Source: Botryotinia globosa (taxonomy: Eukaryota > Ascomycota > Leotiomycetes > Helotiales > Sclerotiniaceae). Taken from it: a stretch of 64,000 nucleotides of DNA. Shown here one piece after another: positions 1-11,198 of the stretch; position 1 is the first letter of the stretch; each line of letters opens with the position of its first letter. Below the pieces are notes generated by a model, which worked only from the letters and a program-made list of their open reading frames with translations, searched no databases and had not been told where the DNA came from. Both the position numbers and the translations under genes were made by a program. The stretch covers positions 1,054,001 through 1,118,000 of the forward strand of contig RCSZ01000003.1 of NCBI GenBank assembly GCA_014898425.1, given 5' to 3'.

Positions 1-149
1 AAGCAGGGGCCAGAACTTTTACAATCAAATTCTTATAACCTTGTTTCTTGTAAATCATTTTTTTTACAACTAATTTCTTGTAAACGGGCATACCTCCGCA
101 TCCTCACGACAAATGAAAATTCCCTTCCACCAACCAAATCTCTATCCTC

Positions 150-1072
150 TCTAAGCAGAGAACAAGCACTCCGTCTCTTCTCGTATGTCGAGAAATACCA
201 AGATGTTCTTGACTCCGTATCAACCCAGATTATCGAAATCCACCATCTTGACTCTCATCATGTGCAGCAACCTGCCTGGAGTTGCCACTAGGATATGCGG
301 GTACTCAGATACTCGTGCTTTCTGCTGTTCAATCCAAGGAATCTCTCCATAAGCGCCGTGACATTCCAAAATAACGTCTCCGGAACCGACTTCACTTGGT
401 CACGTCTTGTTGATTCTTCCGTTCAGGATTGTCAAAGGCCCATCAGACGCAGCTTTTGCTGAGTGGCCAGCGCATTGTTGGGCAAAATGACCAAGACAGT
501 TGGCGATGTGAGCTCAGACCAGTCAGCTTCATTTCTAACCAATACATTTGTCTCATCCAAGACAAGTGTGGCCAGGTCTCGTTCAAGTCTTATTCACTCT
601 TCCGTTCAGGATTGATAAAAGACCATCAAATGTCGCCTTTGGTTACGTGGCCAGCGCATTGGTCGGCAAGATTACAAAGACAGTTGGGCTCAACACTCCA
701 GATTTCAGAACATGGCTCTTCTTGTCTGCAATGTGTTCGAGTAGTACCTCGTTGATTGCCGGCACAACATACCCCAGAGTTTTTTCTGCAGCTTCAAATA
801 GTTAGCGCCCGCCTAGTAGAGTCTTGGGTATAGAGGAATACTCACCAAAAACCTTGGTTTCAAAACTGCAGATGGTGGATCATTAATATTCTTGTCGTCG
901 ATGTGCATGCTGCTTTAGAATTTCGGGTCTCGGCCTTCCCCTCTGTTTGAAATATCACAATCAGTATATATAACTTAGATCGAAGATGGCTTTGCTTGCC
1001 CAATTTTGACACTGTGTCTTTCACTCTAGAGCAACCTCTCGCAGCGTCGCCTGGTGCCTTTGCTGGATCCAT
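150..1072 (-). pseudogene. Decayed DEAD-box RNA helicase (N-terminal half)
   Basis: Reading the minus strand gives fragments of a DEAD-box ATP-dependent RNA helicase in the correct order. From about 1072 there is a short N-terminus starting with ATG (residues MDPAKAPGD). A possible intron follows around 785-834, then a segment with TLGYVVPAINEVLLE (after motif I), then SPTVFVILPTNALAT (motif Ia, normally PTRELA; about 649-694). A second diverged copy of that segment reads SPTVLVILPNNALATQ (about 462-510). Next come HILVATPGRLLHMM (motif Ib, TPGR; about 258-297) and a ruined motif II region where the DEAD box should be. Stop codons interrupt every segment and the P-loop GSGKT is not legible, so the gene is broken. 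The C-terminal helicase half is absent or unrecognisable. The family call rests on motif order and is fairly secure. The boundaries are approximate. Confidence 0.6.
392..694. repeat. Tandem duplication inside the helicase remnant
   Basis: The block at about 392-510 is repeated at about 575-694 with an offset of 183 bp. Both copies contain the same core (GTTCAGGATTG, later GTGGCCAGCGCATTG, later AAGACAGTTGG) but differ at many positions. Each copy translates on the minus strand to a motif Ia-like peptide, so an exon segment was duplicated and both copies have since decayed. Confidence 0.65.
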
Positions 1073-1467
1073 CTTGTAGTTTAGTTTTAGTCGACAGTGG
1101 TCCTGAGAACAGGAAGAAGTATTAGAGTTGAAAGAGTTGAAAGAGTTGTGGAGAAGGAGAGTAGACAGTGATAAGAAGAATTGGAATTTGAGGTATTTAG
1201 AAATTCAGTACTTCAGAATTTGAAGTTGATGTTGAAGTATAAATATAAATATAAGGTGAGTTTGTTATGATTTAGAGTCTAGTACTCTGTCTCTGATAGG
1301 CAAAGCGTCCTTTTTTATCACCTGATATATACCTTCGCTTGTTCATCTTTGATATCTCCCAGGCAACCACTGGAGACGTTGATTTTGATGATTCTTCAAG
1401 AGATATTCCACAAAAAGCACTCAAAAGAAGTCCAATAGACGAATTCAAACTCAGGGTGTTTAATTAT

Positions 1468-1561
1468 CCAAACTATAGTCCAACAATGAAGATTGGTAGA
1501 ATTTCCAACAGCTTTCAGATATTCAAACCCTTATATTGATGAACTACAGTCCGGACTATTG
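1468..1561. mobile_element. Short TIR element, copy B (internally deleted relative)
   Basis: The left end (1468-1488) and right end (1531-1561) are imperfect inverted copies of the termini of the element at 7793-7967. The right end reversed starts CAATAGTCCGGACTGTA, against CAATAGTCTGGACTGTA in the other copy. Inward similarity continues into a motif of the type AAGGGTTTGAATATCTGAAAG. The A+T-rich middle of the longer copy is missing. No coding capacity. No clear target-site duplication was seen. It lies within degraded coding-like sequence. Confidence 0.55.
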
Positions 1562-1582
1562 AATGCTCTAGGACTCACCATC

Positions 1583-2039
1583 GGAATACAATGTTCGAGA
1601 CTTGGTGGAGCCTTACATCTTCCCAGGAGATGGATGGGAAGTGAACCACAAGAAAATGCAGCCATTCTACTATCAGTCCCATTTGATAAGTCTTGGTGCT
1701 AGCTTTAAACAAGCCCAGAAATCTCTTACTTGTGCTAAACTCTTCGAATTACCCACACCACTACTTATATGACCAGACCCATGTGATCCAAAAGGAGCCA
1801 CCATGAGAGATGCAGCAGGAACAACCAAGTCAAGTCTATTTGTTCTCCCATACTCCGCTGCCTTACAAACTAGGGTTATCTGCTTTCTGACGAACGATTT
1901 TTCCACCGCTTCGCCTTTGCAAAATGCCTTTGTTAAAATGGATGGAGATTTCAATCTCACAATAAGCTTCTCACTCTACTCCAAAGTTTTTCCATGGTCA
2001 CTCAACTCCATGATACCATTCGGTGCTATAATCATATAG
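1583..2039 (+). pseudogene. Possible degraded coding remnant, unidentified
   Basis: One frame runs from about 1583 to the TAG at 2037-2039 with a single internal stop (about 1770). It translates to a protein-like sequence: a first part including VEPYIFPGDGWEV and a second part including MRDAAGTTKSSLFVLPYS and FVKMDGDFNLT. The length of open frame and the balanced composition suggest old coding sequence, but I do not recognise a family. The element copy at 1468-1561 sits just upstream, between this stretch and another short open stretch (1339-1467). It could be chance. Confidence 0.25.
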
Positions 2040-5000
2040 TAGTTTACGAAACTGTAGCGATGGCGAATAGCTTTAAAGCCTCCGTCGGTATGTTGTAACT
2101 GTCACAGAAGGACCCCCTCCCCTTCTCTCCCCTCCGAAAAAAAAACAATCAACGACGTTTTCACCAAAATCGTTGGTCGATCCACGTTCAATATAAAAGG
2201 AAGCTCTGATTACCTCAACTTAATATCGTCGCATTTATGTTCTCTGTTCACAAATTTGCGAGATTGCTCATCGATAAACGAAACTTATAAAACATCTCTT
2301 TGAGTGAGAGCGCAAATAAACAAGATATTTACATAGGAACCTGCTATTGGGAACTTTCGTAGCGTGTTTTTTTGGATATACATTGACGATGGTGGCAGGT
2401 CATCAACTAGACGCCTTTAATCACGGGAATGCCTGACACTCCAAATAGAATATTTTAGTGGATATAGACGACTTGCATCCCGAGAGAGTAAGTTCCTTCC
2501 ACATGGAGGTATGCACCTCGGCCTCGAGTCAAAAACACCGGTACAATCTAGATCCCAATCAGCCCTCCTCCGTAATGAAGTTTGCAATCACTAGCAAAGG
2601 TCCGGATTCAATAAATTTCGCATCAGCGTTTGCAGTGGTGTGTTTCGTACTTCCTCTCTAAGGATTCAATCCGATTACTTAGTTCAATAAAGACAACTGA
2701 GTTAACCATGAGCTGATCGATCGCTTGGCTAGGAAAAACTTATCCTTACATGTAGGAAGAAGTCTAAAATCACAGACTTTCATTTCAGTAAACCGATATG
2801 TATATGCTTCCATAAGCCTTATTCCGTCACCTTGATGGTAGTTGCAGCTTTTAGAGGTGTCTCATCGTATAGCCATTCAGTTGTGCCCATCAAAGTTGAG
2901 AAAAATGATGAGATATCCTTTACCATTGCCTTGGGTACGTATACTAGGACAAACAACTGGCAAGGCATGATAAGATTTGATAGAAGATCACCAACAGAGA
3001 AAGATAAAGTCGCGGAAGATGAAGCTCCAGAAGGGTAAGAGTAGCGCCAGTAATGACTAGATCGGTGGTATTGTTCAATTGGATAAACTGTGTGCCGGCT
3101 TGCTTGGTATACGTTGAGTTAACATATAAAAGTTTCTTGGGCCGCAGTTCTTGCATAATCTCGACGATTTGTTCAAATTTTGGCAAAAGGTCCTCATGAT
3201 CATCCTTCCCTTCACACTTAGAGGAGCGGAGTATTTTACTCTCCGCTAGCATGGCATCATTTGGTTCCTTCACATCATTTACTCCCCTCCTCATACCACT
3301 CAACATGAATAAAGTCGGAAAGGGGGGTTTCTTTTGGTTTGGTTGGGCCGCCCCCTTTGCTAGACGCAGCTAGTTTCCTCATCTATATCTCTTTCAAAAT
3401 GTTATGAGCGAAAACAAACAAAAGTGTTTACCCCTTGTACCCTAGCATCTGGTTATGGAGAATGGCTATAACAATGAGAGTCTCTCACGGTTCCTCATCC
3501 TCTATTCGGATTTCCCTTTCATCTTCCGCCGTTCGATTCCCTACTTTTCGAGAGGAGAAGGCCGCTTCATAGAAAACTTCATGCTGGTATTTTTGACATT
3601 AGCAGACTCTCTAGTAAGTCATTCTTGGTTAATAAGAAGCGCGGAATGGTCAATCAAGCGCTGAGTGGAGGAGTCGCCAATGTACGATATTGAGCGACGT
3701 CCAGCAGGTGAATTAGTAGCAGTTTCGAGGGCCGGATACTAGACAGAGATAGAACGAGCACTTGGGGTAGTGAATTTGGTTATAAGACATGTAAATCCTT
3801 CGCTCTACATTCTACCTCTCCCACAGCAGACATCCTGATGATGTCGTACCTCTCCGAAAAAGATCCATGCTACAAAATGAGTTCCTAACATAAAGTTTGA
3901 TTTATGTCTAGTATGGTTATATCACATAGAACAACGAACCGCGTTGATAACTGCAACTTGGACATTATTCCTCTCCTGTTTCATAGACGTCTTTTCAAGA
4001 TGATTTTTATCTACTCTTGAAAATTGAGGGTCTTCCTCGGTTTCATAGCCAGACCCACTTGTGATTCACAAGAGATGACTAGCATATAAGTATCTGAATA
4101 CCTTCTCATGACCTAGATCCAGTCCCGGATGGGCCTTGACCTAAGTTTTCCATGCAGCCGTAGAGTGAGATCCGTCTTTGGTGATTTTGGTTCCTTGTGC
4201 AAGCCAGCATACGAACCTTTGCCGTTTCAATAGTGTAGTTGTACTAAACGGTGGGGTGTGGGGTATCAGATGTGCAACATTTCACATTGTATTCTATCGG
4301 AGAAGGGCGGGCCATATGGTGGGGTGTCGATCTCAAGAATATTCAAGCCGTGTGTATGTTATCTATGGGTAAATGAAAGCTTGTGGAAGAAGACTCCGTG
4401 ATCATGAGGGAATATATTCATTTGGTGTGAAAGCTAAAACGGTAAGAAGCATGAAAAGGAGCTACGCATCGGTCTCCGGGAGTCTGGTTATTGGAATCGG
4501 ATGATCTAGAATGGACCAGGAATATCGTCGTGGCCAAACTAAATGGTGGGGTAGGAGCATTCAGATATGCAACAAATTCAAGGAGGAAAATATATGCACT
4601 AAGTGACGGGGTAAAGCATTTCAGACGAGACCAAAGAAGTGTAAATGTCTGATGTAGCAAGTTTTCACCCCGCAAAGTTGGAAATAAAATAAAAATAAAA
4701 CCATCTGTAAAAAGAGTCGGGTGCTTGTGTCAATTTCAAAACAGTGATCAAGGTTCTTCCAAGTTCCTTAACTTACCTAGTCTTCAACACACTATGACAA
4801 TCATCATTATCATTTCCAGCAAAGATCTTAACGGTATCCATAATAGATCATTTTCACCCATAAAGTTCAACAAAATCTAATGAGTTGTGCGCCATACTTC
4901 TTGTAGCATTGGCCGTGGAATCCTAGGTATGAATAAACTACTGGATTTCAAATACAATCTACAGAAGTGAAAAACTACAATCCGTGTGATGAAGATTGTT

Positions 5001-5290
5001 ATAGTGCGAGAATTGCGCTTCATATCGCTCTTCGTATTGTGTCCACTCTTCGTCATTTGAGAGTTCTCAAAGACAATAATCCCTTGAATATTCCGAGGTC
5101 ATTAGTGCAATCTGAGTTCGCCGCCCTTACTTATATTGACGAAATAAGCGAACTACTTCACTTTCGTCCCACGCCAATCACTAACGAGTTTCAAAAAAAT
5201 CGTTCATAAACATATATCACTCCTCTTCTCCATTTTGTATCAGAAAAAAATGATAAAATGATTCCCACAGATCTGACAAGCAAAACCTTG
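2040..5290. other. Gene-poor stretch, scattered short open frames
   Basis: I found no gene that I can support. Short open frames with protein-like composition occur at 2458-2661 (+), 2832-3038 (+) and 2944-3306 (-, 120 codons), but all are within the length expected by chance and none has a recognisable motif. A roughly 45-bp motif (CTAAAnGGTGGGGT followed within about 10 bases by CAGATnTGCAACA) appears around 4244-4290 and 4541-4585, and again near 6640-6675. Confidence 0.5.
4244..4585 (+). repeat. Short dispersed repeat, two of three copies
   Basis: The segments beginning CTAAACGGTGGGGT (about 4244) and CTAAATGGTGGGGT (about 4541) both continue to a CAGAT-TGCAACA motif. A third copy begins CTAAAGGGTGGGGTTGAG near 6640 and also continues to ATTTGCAACAAA. 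The copies are diverged, about 45 bp long and in the same orientation. Origin unknown. Confidence 0.4.
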
Positions 5291-5310
5291 CCGCACCCTC
5301 GAGGGTGCGG
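5291..5310. repeat. Perfect 20-bp palindrome
   Basis: CCGCACCCTCGAGGGTGCGG is a perfect inverted repeat with no spacer and includes CTCGAG at its centre. It is G+C-rich within an A+T-rich neighbourhood. A second small hairpin (AACCC, 7-nt loop, GGGTT) followed by T7 lies directly beside it (about 5318-5339). Confidence 0.8.
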
Positions 5311-5334
5311 GAGGAGAAACCCTTCGATGGGGTT

Positions 5335-5400
5335 TTTTTCCGTTCGTTCGTCGATTCGAGCCAGGCGTGTTACCACTCCACCACCAGAGCGCATTTGACC
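5335..5400 (-). other. tRNA-like A box and B box remnant
   Basis: The minus strand reads TGGTGGAGTGGTAACACG, which fits a Pol III A box, and ten bases later GGCTCGAATCG, which fits a B box at 9 of 11 positions. The spacing is too short for an intact tRNA, so this is either a tRNA that lost its anticodon arm or a tRNA-derived (SINE-like) head. Low certainty. Confidence 0.25.
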
Positions 5401-5677
5401 TGCACAAACAAGCCTGTTTGCTGCCTTTGCGCTCCGGTACTGGAAAATGAGTTATCGGTCCTTATATAGTAGTGATGTGTGTATTTGGGAAGCGTTAATT
5501 TAAGTAAGTGTATGAGAAGGTATGCTGGAATTACACAGAGAGCTTCCTATCCCGAGTCAATGGCTTCCATAACAAGACTCACAGTACTCATACTTCGCGT
5601 TTGTCAAGTATCGTTCGCAAAAGAGTACTTCTGAAAAGCTTTATTCGTATCTATCGATCGTTCTCAAGAATGATTTG

Positions 5678-5743
5678 AATCTTTAACACGTACTCAAAGC
5701 TTGGTCTCTCAATCTTTAACACGTACTGAAAGCTTGGTCTCTC
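5678..5743. repeat. 33-bp tandem duplication
   Basis: Two adjacent 33-bp units (5678-5710 and 5711-5743), each beginning AATCTTTAACACGTACT and ending CTTGGTCTCTC, differ at only one position. The near identity implies a recent duplication. Confidence 0.8.
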
Positions 5744-7792
5744 AACCTTTACATTGCACAAGAGAACCCATTCCGTATGGATAAAACTACCTGTGGACCA
5801 TTTCAATACCCACACAAAACAATCGCAACCCGAACTTCATCCAGTCATATGATATATCACAACATCCTCTCCACGTTCTAAGTCTGTTTCTATTTCTTCG
5901 TGAGACCCACGAATACAATCAAGCAACCAGCATTATTTGAATGTCAAATTTTCCACACTTCTGACTTCACCATCATTTCTACAGATATTGCATTACAGCT
6001 CCGATCTTTTCGATCTTGCGTCAACAGATACTTGACTTGTGAGCCAATTTCTTGATCAATTTGTTACCTTTACTCACACTTTCCGTACTCAATGTTCTGC
6101 CACTCACTATGACGGGCAAAGCACAGCATGACTCCTGAAATCAACGCCTTTGAATGGTCAACTCCTAATTACATCCACAGATATATTTAATGTAAATTTC
6201 AACGCATTTCTCATAACCCATGAGCTTAAATCTTCATGCAAATCTCAAGTGAAACAAGACAGCCGGTAAAAACACTTTTCACATAGAGCACGATTTGCAG
6301 TAGGGGTAATCGGTCAAATACCTATCTTTACCACATATATTAATTATAAATGGCTTGATCAACGGTTGGCTCTAAGCTACCATTCTTGAGGTTATCATTT
6401 ATGTTAGTTATCCTTGGACTCATGCGAGAGACCCTGTCCTATCTAATCTTAATGATCGACATGAAATTCTATTCCACACATATATGAGTAGAGGATGGGG
6501 TATTATATTTAATATCCAACAACCCAAGTTAATACAGTATTGCTAGTGGATAGAAGGCACATTCTGGCAATAAGCTTATATATTAGTGAAGATGTAGTTC
6601 ACTTTCTCGGTTCTACTTAGTCTTGGTCACACTTTAGTCTAAAGGGTGGGGTTGAGTATGAGATTTGCAACAAAAGATACCTACTTACAATATGTCATGT
6701 GGTATGTCTCAGAGTTTGATACTTTCGGATTTGATACTTTCAAATCTGATACTGATAAATATACATTATTGAACTCCATAAGGATAAAATCCTCGGCTCT
6801 ATTCGTTCAGTGGGTTGTACAGAAAACGTCACACAATCAAACAATATATACGAGAAGCATTCTTACTCTGACAATTAGCACGATTTTCATGTAACTTGCC
6901 AAGATATCCAAGAACCCTAGCTTTTCGACGTTAAATGTGGCCGAGACGATCTTCCAAATATTTCGGTAACTAAACGAATGTTTCGATTTGTTTTGTGATC
7001 GATTCCGCATAGAATCATAAAAAGGAATGTTGCGCATCTACCACTCCTGAATTACAAGGGAATCCCAATAAACTTTCGGGTAAATAAAGTCTAATTCTAG
7101 CCCTTCCTAGCTCTCCGACTACTGAAATCTTATTCGCTACCCCACAATCATTCAAATAGTCTAGTAACTGATTTGGACCTGTCTAGAACACTTGTCGTGC
7201 AGATTTATTGCACATCTACATCCTCACTTTTACAGGGTTTGTCCTGACAAGTAAAGGAAGCATTTGTTCTGTTCCATTGAGAACTACAAACATTAGTTTC
7301 TCTGGTCCCCGCCACAAACAAGCTCCGGGGATGGTTTACCGAATATTTTACCCGGAGAATTCTGTTGCATATCTAAGTTCTTCATTATGCGGGCTCGTCC
7401 TGACAAGCTCACAGATATGATGTGTGCAAACAGATCTGATAAGATTGATTCACGTCCGAATTTAGAAGGTGAAATTTAGTTTTATAGAAAAATACACAGC
7501 AATCTGTTCACGCACTAGCGGGTACCAAGTAAGGTTTACATCCATACATGCGAAAACTACTAACAAATACACTTGAGATTCCTACATCAATTTCTCACTG
7601 CAAGACGAGCTCTCTACTCTGTCCAAAACATTCGCCATATGCTTCTCTCTCATCAGCATCCCCAAATTTATTATGATAATATATGCGTACTGAAATAGAG
7701 CTTAAGATTGACAAGTCTCGACTTGCAGCCTGAGTTCTCCGCCGAGTTCAATTTCCAAAAGCGTATGTTGATCATTAGTATAAATAAAATGG
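5744..7792. other. Intergenic, no gene seen
   Basis: Only short chance-length open frames on both strands. The third copy of the CTAAAnGGTGGGGT motif is near 6640. No tRNA or protein motif was recognised. Confidence 0.5.
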
Positions 7793-7967
7793 CCAATAGT
7801 CTGGACTGTAATCCAATAATGTAGATTATTCGATCTCCAATCCAATCAGAATATTTAAATTATTTGAGATATTGAATTCGATTAGAACATTAAATTTACT
7901 CTTAAATTTCTAATTGCTTTTAGACATTCAAAACCTTACATTGTTGGATTGTAGTCTGTACTGTTGG
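7793..7967. mobile_element. 175-bp TIR element (MITE-like), copy A
   Basis: The left end 7793-7823 (CCAATAGTCTGGACTGTAAT and on) and the reversed right end 7937-7967 (CCAACAGTACAGACTACAAT and on) match at 24 of 31 positions. Six of the seven differences are C/T or G/A transitions. The core is about 110 bp of A+T-rich, non-coding DNA. A shorter relative lies at 1468-1561. The flanks show no obvious target-site duplication. The size, TIRs and second copy support a miniature inverted-repeat element. Confidence 0.65.
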
Positions 7968-10900
7968 ATACCTTTATGTAAATCTAAGATACTAGATTCC
8001 ATACAAAGATTAACCCATGCTCAGCGTAGGTATAGCTGCTACCTACCCTAGAGGATTCAATCGATTTGAGATTCTGCTGGTCAGCTATCGTGTCTTCCTC
8101 AACATCGATATATTATCTCTGATTCGTGCACTGCTGTCGAAATTCCAAAACAAATATATTTCTATCGACGCTTTAGAATCGAAAGCTTAATTTGAACTTT
8201 CGGCATGGGGCTTAGCTTAGTAGATATATCTTTCTCGGCCATCTTTGCTGCTGGCAAACTAGTTCTCTCTGTTGGTTCGAAAAATTGTCAAGTGCCTGGA
8301 TAATGACCCATAGTTTCGTGGTAGAATATGGCTTATTACAACGGACATTACATGATAATGCACTATGATCTGTGCGGTGTCATAAACTGGTATCTCGCTT
8401 TTTTCTTCACGTCAACTACACAATTCCCCGACTTTCCTTTGAATGATTAGCGCGGTCAACTTTATCCATGTGCACATGAAATCACTACTCGCTACCTAAA
8501 ATTGAAAGATTTCTAGCTTTCGGTAGACTATCCCAACGATCCTACAGCAAGATACTACTACCAAGACAAAAGCACAAACTAAAACGCACAGCTATGAGCA
8601 TCTTGCCATGAACGACAAGAACAGAAAGTCTATCACCATTCAACCACATCTTCTCGTTAAAGCAATAGGCGAGATAGACCAATTCGCGATTCTTTTTGAG
8701 ATCAGAGCTACTAGCTCTATTACCACAAGCAATCATTGATCTTAAAAGCATGGCTGCGAGACTCGCAGAGAGAATTGGACTCGATGAATTTGTGGTGAAT
8801 TGAACGCAAAAACAAACTGGTGCTATTGCTGCTGTTATCGTTAAAAAATTAGGGATCTTGGGACCAAGGTATAAATAATGCACTCCCAATAAATAAGTCT
8901 GAACAACAGTTGCATGATTGTTCAATTTCAAACCACAGAAAAGCTGAAGCAATCACCTATTGTATTGTTCGCTTGTGTATGAGGGGGTAGCTTTCAATAG
9001 TATAGTATCTTGATTAAGGAAATCATTGCTAAGCTGAAAAAAAGTATAAAACGTGAACAACTGTATAATTGCTCAACGCGTTCTAGAACCAAACCACTCT
9101 TCTTTCTTCCGGTGAAGCTCATTCAACCTTCCACTATGCTGCCACGAGAGACCTGCTCGATTTCTTACTCACACATGCAATGGATTCGATGAGGGTGTTC
9201 TGTGAATCATAAAACGCTATGAAAAGATCGACTGAAGAAGTCATATTGCCACTCCTACTATGGAGAGCTACCGTGCAAAGAAACTAGAAGCATTAATCAC
9301 CAGGTCATCTTGCAACCGCGTCTTGGATTGAAATATGAGGATACAGCGACGACAATAACACGTAGCAACGCGTGTTCGCTAACAACAGAAAAAGGAATAC
9401 TTTCGATGAAGATATCACTAATGATTGATTGTGCAAAAAGACTTATATGATTAACCATCACACAATATGGAGAACTTGATCGCCATTCATAGTCTATCAG
9501 GTGCATTATACCCAGGAGGCTAATTCCACGTCCATCAGCATAATTTTTTGAGATCTCCGAGCAATAACTAAAACCTCTCTCAAGCTTCCAGGTCTATTTG
9601 GATTTGAGCCCACGTGAAACGGGTATTGGAGGTTAAGCATACTTGCTCCAAACCCTCATTTTCCGTGCCGTATCTCTTTGAATCTTTCTCTCTCGCCCAT
9701 ATTCTCTTTCCTTCATAACAAACTTCATTTCATTCACTCCCCTTCTCCAATATCTACCCCCACTCCACACCCGAACACCTCCACATCCAGGTACGTCAAC
9801 GCCACCCCTCATGCCCCTTCCCTCTTACCGTGTAACTACAACGGCAACCTGCATTGCATTTAAATCACCTCCCCCCCCAAACCTTCGGCAACAACCGACC
9901 GCAAAAGCACACCGAGATGGATATAGACAAAACAAGCAGTAAAAACCCTCGATCCAGAACACCCTAAACCCCAAATCCTCACCCACTGCGCATTCCCGTT
10001 CCCAAAACAAAGGCAACTACATCTTCTCTCCTCGTGAAATGAGGTGATTCACGTCCCACACTCGGGCGAGACCAATCTATCAATCATAGGCCCTCACTCT
10101 CGCATAACTTACCTCGAACGCTGTACTTCTTTCAACAATACAAAAAGATGCACGACTCCAAACTCACCCCCCCCAAGAGAAACCCCATCCCCGATTATCC
10201 GAACGCCGAACTCCTCCAGATGTAGCCCCATATCATGGCATTACCTCGGTATTTGATACTCATCGTTGGCACAAATGCTACAAAATCTCCCCTCGACGTG
10301 ACGTTGAACTAAACATTGCACCCCATCACCATCGCCATCGAAATGCATTCCGTTCACAGCCGCATCCCCAAATTTTCCCTTCAATACACTAACTCCGTGT
10401 CCAAACGCGAGATCCACCCACCCGCCTCACTATCCATCTAGTATGGCGATCCCGACGCCGTGTCCAACCGCAATTTGACGCTGCTCCAAATCCAAACCTG
10501 TTCTATGTAACCACGTGTGACGCACCCTACGGCTCCACTTCCCCTCCCAAAAATCAAGGTTGGAGCTTTGCAATCAATCAGACGTAGCTAAAAGTTGCTT
10601 GCGGCGCTCTGTGTTGTTATCGTCAGAATGTTCAAAAGAAGGAAAGCCAATGCTTGATTTTCCGTACAACATACAATGATGTACATTACATGCATTCCAA
10701 ATGGCGTAATTTGTGTGTACCCCCACCGCGTTGTACTCGCGTCCGTACCTCCGGCGAAGAAATATGACTTACGCTCGCCCGCGCAAAGCGAGGGAAGAAA
10801 TGAGTATATTTCGTTACAAAACACGAAGCGCTATCGTACATTGCATTGACCGATGATCTGGTGATCAATTACTTCATGTAGTATATCTGCTCTGTAACGC

Positions 10901-11198
10901 GAGCTCTGTCTTTCCAATTCTATCTATGCCGCCCTGTTCCTCTTCGTCCCATCTATCCCGGCAGTACGGATATCTTCAATCTGAAAGTAAACGTTCCAAT
11001 CCGTTTACCCCGCAAGACATGTACAGCGCCCTCGCCCCGCAATTTGCACCATTTAGTCTTTACATGCATAGGCGAGGTTACCTTGATGCATATCTTCACA
11101 TTTATAACACGCGGAGACGGTAGATAAACCGGAGCGTTGTATTGGTACTTTTTTTGCGCCATTATGGCATGATGATGATATGACATAACAAGACCACA
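7968..11198. other. Intergenic, with a G-poor C-rich block at 9650-10560
   Basis: No supported gene. A 136-codon open frame on the minus strand (8542-8952) is hydrophobic and Ser-rich and is of a length expected by chance in 64 kb. From about 9650 to 10560 the plus strand is rich in C and poor in G. On the minus strand of about 10090-10400 one frame is open for long stretches (for example CSICANDEYQIPR, then EEFGVRIIGDGV) with few stops, so this may be the trace of a dead gene. I could not identify it. Confidence 0.4.

Noticed and set aside
8542..8952. 136-codon minus-strand ORF
   Set aside because: A few frames of this length are expected by chance in 64 kb; no motif or splice support.
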